Of a stretch of 64,000 nucleotides of DNA, positions 62,202-64,000 are shown piece by piece. Location of the stretch: assembly GCF_000151665.1 (NCBI RefSeq), contig NW_013171866.1, positions 496,001 to 560,000 on the forward strand. Direction: 5' to 3'. A program made the position numbers and the translations under genes. Within the stretch, counting starts at the first letter, position 1, and the number at the start of each line of letters is the position of its first letter. The notes below the pieces were generated by a model. That model did not search any database and was not told where the DNA came from. It saw nothing but the letters and a program-made list of their open reading frames with translations. This stretch comes from Blastocystis hominis. Its lineage: Eukaryota; Sar; Bigyra; Opalinata; Blastocystidae.

Positions 62202-62639
62202 ATGAACTGTTGGATGAATGATGAACGTCTTGATATCACACGTAAATATGTGCATGATATGATTAATTCATTTGTTGATGATCCCAAAGGTACAAATTAT
62301 CATAATGAGTATAATCCTCCTTATATGATGATAAATTCACCCGATCTTCAACATCTTCTTGTGAAATCATGTTATGATGATAAATACATAGTGAAGTATG
62401 GGGGACAAAGTGGGGCGACAAAGTCGCCCCGGGAAGCCGAAGGCTTCCCACAAAGTCCCGCCGGGGAAGGTTCGCTTCCCCGAAACATTGCTGAACTCCG
62501 TGCTTTCAATGAGAATATCTATGATATCGAAGGTCATCGTGTGATGACATTAGGTGGTGATATAATTATCATTGATATCGATGGTGTTGCATTTGATCAA
62601 CTCGAATGTGTATCGGGTAAACGATTACCGCCAAAGTAA
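62202..62639 (+). CDS. Element protein of unknown function (145 aa) with palindrome insertion
   Basis: MNCWMNDERLDITRKYVHDM onward. The middle (about residues 67–95, GGQSGATKSPREAEGFPQSP and following) is encoded by the palindrome cluster 62405–62481. Flanking parts are ordinary (NPPYMMINSPDLQHLLVKSC; LGGDIIIIDIDGVAFDQLEC). Because the insertion keeps frame, the protein appears split by a foreign linker. No family recognised. It ends convergently with the fiber-like gene, with a hairpin between. Confidence 0.6.
   Translation: MNCWMNDERLDITRKYVHDMINSFVDDPKGTNYHNEYNPPYMMINSPDLQHLLVKSCYDDKYIVKYGGQSGATKSPREAEGFPQSPAGEGSLPRNIAELRAFNENIYDIEGHRVMTLGGDIIIIDIDGVAFDQLECVSGKRLPPK
62405..62481. repeat. 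Palindrome cluster with a second nested insertion
   Basis: Palindromes at 62412–62430 (GGGGCGAC-AAA-GTCGCCCC) and 62431–62449 (GGGAAGCC-GAA-GGCTTCCC) form a 38-bp pair. It is flanked by direct repeats ACAAAGT at 62405–62411 and 62450–62456. Removing it restores GGGAC-AAA-GTCCC. A third palindrome (GGGGAAG stem, 62463–62481) follows. The same pair, in reverse orientation and with one loop inverted, is at 60891–60928. Confidence 0.92.
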
Positions 62640-62644
62640 AAGAC

Positions 62645-62660
62645 TGGAAGCCACGGCTTC
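62645..62660. terminator. Hairpin between convergent element genes
   Basis: GGAAGCC-AC-GGCTTCC followed by TTTTT, between the stops of the plus gene (62639) and the minus gene (62684). It may be a related palindrome or act as a 3'-end structure. Confidence 0.5.
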
Positions 62661-62683
62661 CTTTTTCACTTTGTCTCCTCCCC

Positions 62684-63949
62684 CTACAGTTCCATGATGC
62701 TTACCTTCAGTCGAGTGAAGTAATGTTCGATCGTGGTGTCTCCAGAACGTAAGATTTGAATTTTCATATCTACAGGACGTACTGATGTGAATATGTTCGT
62801 GCTACTCAATGTCGTTGTTGGCACTGGATTATTCAAGCTTGCTTTAATGATTGTAGCTGTCTCGACACCCATTACGAGAGTTGGCACGCTCGTGAATCCT
62901 ACAAGTGCCTGTTCATAGTTGTCACAACGAAGTACGGCATCGATGGTGATCATGTACGTCTTATTGGGTTCCAATTTGATCGGTGCAGAAAGGTCTGAAC
63001 CTTCCGACGTGAGTGCCTCGCTAACAACCTGGTGTCCACTTGTCCAGGAGTACTCGAATGTCTTACTCAATTTAGCCGATGTGGGTGATAACGAGACTGT
63101 GCCGTTTTCTTTGACTTCCATGACGTACTTGCCAGCAGTGGATGGGATTGTTAGCTTGGACACGTTGGTCCCATTGTTGTACACGAGACACTTTTCATTG
63201 CTAGTACACCCGAGGATGTCTTTGTAGACGATCTCAGGCGTGAGATTAGTAAGAATTGGACTCTCATTGCTACTCTCGACCTTGAATGTCGCATAGCCTG
63301 CCGTGGTTGGCAATGGTAGACCATGGGCTCCATCGTTCCAGTAGGTGACGATTCTCTGCCCATCAGATCCGATTCCTAGAGCTTCATGGAAAAGACTTCT
63401 TGGTGTGACCTTGTTGAACTGGTAGTTATTGCTCGAATCGGCTGAAAGGAAGAACGTTCCCGACTTACTTGGTAAAAATAGATCCTTCGAATCACTCTTG
63501 GTCGAATTCCAGTTCGGTATCGCATACCAGTCCGACGTGCTCGTAAGTTCGAGTGCCTCGAAAATTACGGGCTTCGTCAACGCTTCCAATGAAGGACCAC
63601 TATCCGGGTCAGTCGTGAGAATGAAAGAACCACTTTCTGGCAGATTGATCGCTCCGAACGCCGAGTTATTCTTGAAGAAGGGAATAGCTCCATTGGCTGG
63701 AATGATAATCGATTGTCCATCGCTGTCCTTGAAATACGAGTTATCCAAGGAAGTGAAATCTTCACCTGCGACCGACCATGTGTACACATCGTCAGTCTTG
63801 GTAAGCACGTAGTTGCCATTGGTCGACGGAAATGCGAACGTGTCGAAAGAGTTGTCCGAGTAGTACTGGATACCCTCGGTCATCTCCTTGCGTTTGAATA
63901 CTCCATTCTGGAGATATACAAGTTTCTCAGGTTGTGTTGGTGTTGCCAT
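62684..63949 (-). CDS. Fiber-like repeat protein of the element
   Basis: 421 aa, start at ATG 63949 (MATPTQPEKLVYLQNGVFKR). About four repeats of ~65–75 residues each carry a G-x-(Y/F)-x-(L/F) β-turn-strand motif: FPSTNGNYVLTKTDD, LPESGSFILTTD, LPSKSGTFFLSADSS, LPTTAGYATFKVESS, IPSTAGKYVMEVKEN. Acidic and aromatic spacers separate them. The C-terminal ~120 residues (TFEYSWTSGHQVVSEALTSE to LKVSIMEL) look like a globular β head. The layout suits a trimeric fiber or host-attachment protein. No catalytic motif is present. The 51 bp beyond its start to the window end show nothing further. Confidence 0.6.
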   Translation of the reverse strand: MATPTQPEKLVYLQNGVFKRKEMTEGIQYYSDNSFDTFAFPSTNGNYVLTKTDDVYTWSVAGEDFTSLDNSYFKDSDGQSIIIPANGAIPFFKNNSAFGAINLPESGSFILTTDPDSGPSLEALTKPVIFEALELTSTSDWYAIPNWNSTKSDSKDLFLPSKSGTFFLSADSSNNYQFNKVTPRSLFHEALGIGSDGQRIVTYWNDGAHGLPLPTTAGYATFKVESSNESPILTNLTPEIVYKDILGCTSNEKCLVYNNGTNVSKLTIPSTAGKYVMEVKENGTVSLSPTSAKLSKTFEYSWTSGHQVVSEALTSEGSDLSAPIKLEPNKTYMITIDAVLRCDNYEQALVGFTSVPTLVMGVETATIIKASLNNPVPTTTLSSTNIFTSVRPVDMKIQILRSGDTTIEHYFTRLKVSIMEL

Positions 63950-64000
63950 TTACTATGGAGGAGAGAAAACAGTTTTTCCTCGTAGTAATTGGGGAATCTA

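Larger units (their letters stand above)
54360..64000. mobile_element. Polinton/Maverick-like or polinton-like-virus/virophage element (left part)
   Basis: An intronless block in a mini-intron-rich genome. It combines a protein-primed family-B DNA polymerase and an rve integrase, the pair that defines Polintons/Mavericks and many virophage-like elements, with small unknown genes and a fiber-like repeat protein. The left boundary is placed where MORN homology ends. Subterminal direct repeats lie at 54421–54591. The right boundary, and any capsid, ATPase or protease genes, are outside the window. Gene order: PolB (-), NP-TGR-I protein (-), two unknown genes (+), integrase (-), two small genes (+), fiber-like protein (-). 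Presumably an integrated dsDNA virus or transposon of a unicellular protist. Confidence 0.85.

Noticed and set aside
54360..64000. Bacterial or phage contamination as the source of the PolB/integrase block
   Set aside because: PolB and integrase motifs are of the eukaryotic Polinton/virophage type, and the block directly abuts a host MORN gene.

Overview
This is a nuclear chromosome segment from a gene-dense protist. Almost every host gene is split by tiny GT–AG introns of about 26–37 nt, so most genes become readable only after splicing. Many genes are followed by TGTTTGTT. Two genes seem to lack a convincing encoded stop and could get one by polyadenylation. Mini-introns, a TGTTTGTT 3' signal and polyadenylation-made stops are all traits reported for the gut stramenopile Blastocystis. 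I infer Blastocystis or a close relative (Opalinata); a marker-gene phylogeny was not possible here.

Left part (1–6.5 kb): a possible gene tail, a five-exon RNase P protein gene (Rpp21/Rpr2 type), and two tail-to-tail, nearly identical MORN plus leucine-rich-repeat genes (1472–2976 on +, 3258–5704 on -). Middle (6.5–43.8 kb) is compact housekeeping: a TBC–PDZ–GRAM–myotubularin fusion, a large BEACH/WD40 protein, ribosomal protein eS24, CDC45, a membrane protein with a RanBP2-like zinc finger, a CENP-A-like histone H3, a RING protein, three SLC25 carriers, an AGC pseudokinase, an SR splicing factor, dolichol kinase, a TEX264-like protein, an HSD17B14-like dehydrogenase, the OST subunit DAD1, an ABCB transporter, and a protein joining a Bfr1-like coiled coil to a vigilin-like KH array. 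Themes are ER/glycosylation (dolichol kinase, DAD1, TEX264-like), membrane traffic and phosphoinositides (myotubularin, BEACH), chromosome biology (CDC45, CenH3) and RNA biology (RPR2, SR, KH array).

Right part (44–54.4 kb) is AT-rich and returns to the MORN/LRR family: one roughly 6 kb gene encoding a MORN–transmembrane–LRR–Thr/Pro stalk–discoidin-like surface protein, a long gap without a convincing gene, and a MORN gene that is cut off at about 54.36 kb.

From about 54.36 kb to the window end lies an intronless element of Polinton/Maverick, polinton-like-virus or virophage type. It has an apparently intact protein-primed family-B DNA polymerase, a retroviral-type integrase, a fiber-like repeat protein and several small unknown genes. 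No capsid gene, packaging ATPase or protease is visible, probably because the window ends. The element carries clusters of 19-bp GC-rich palindromes, many inside coding sequence. In two places a 38-bp pair of palindromes sits in the loop of another palindrome and is flanked by a 7-bp direct repeat. Each insertion therefore adds 45 bp and keeps the reading frame. I consider this the best candidate for an undescribed system here.
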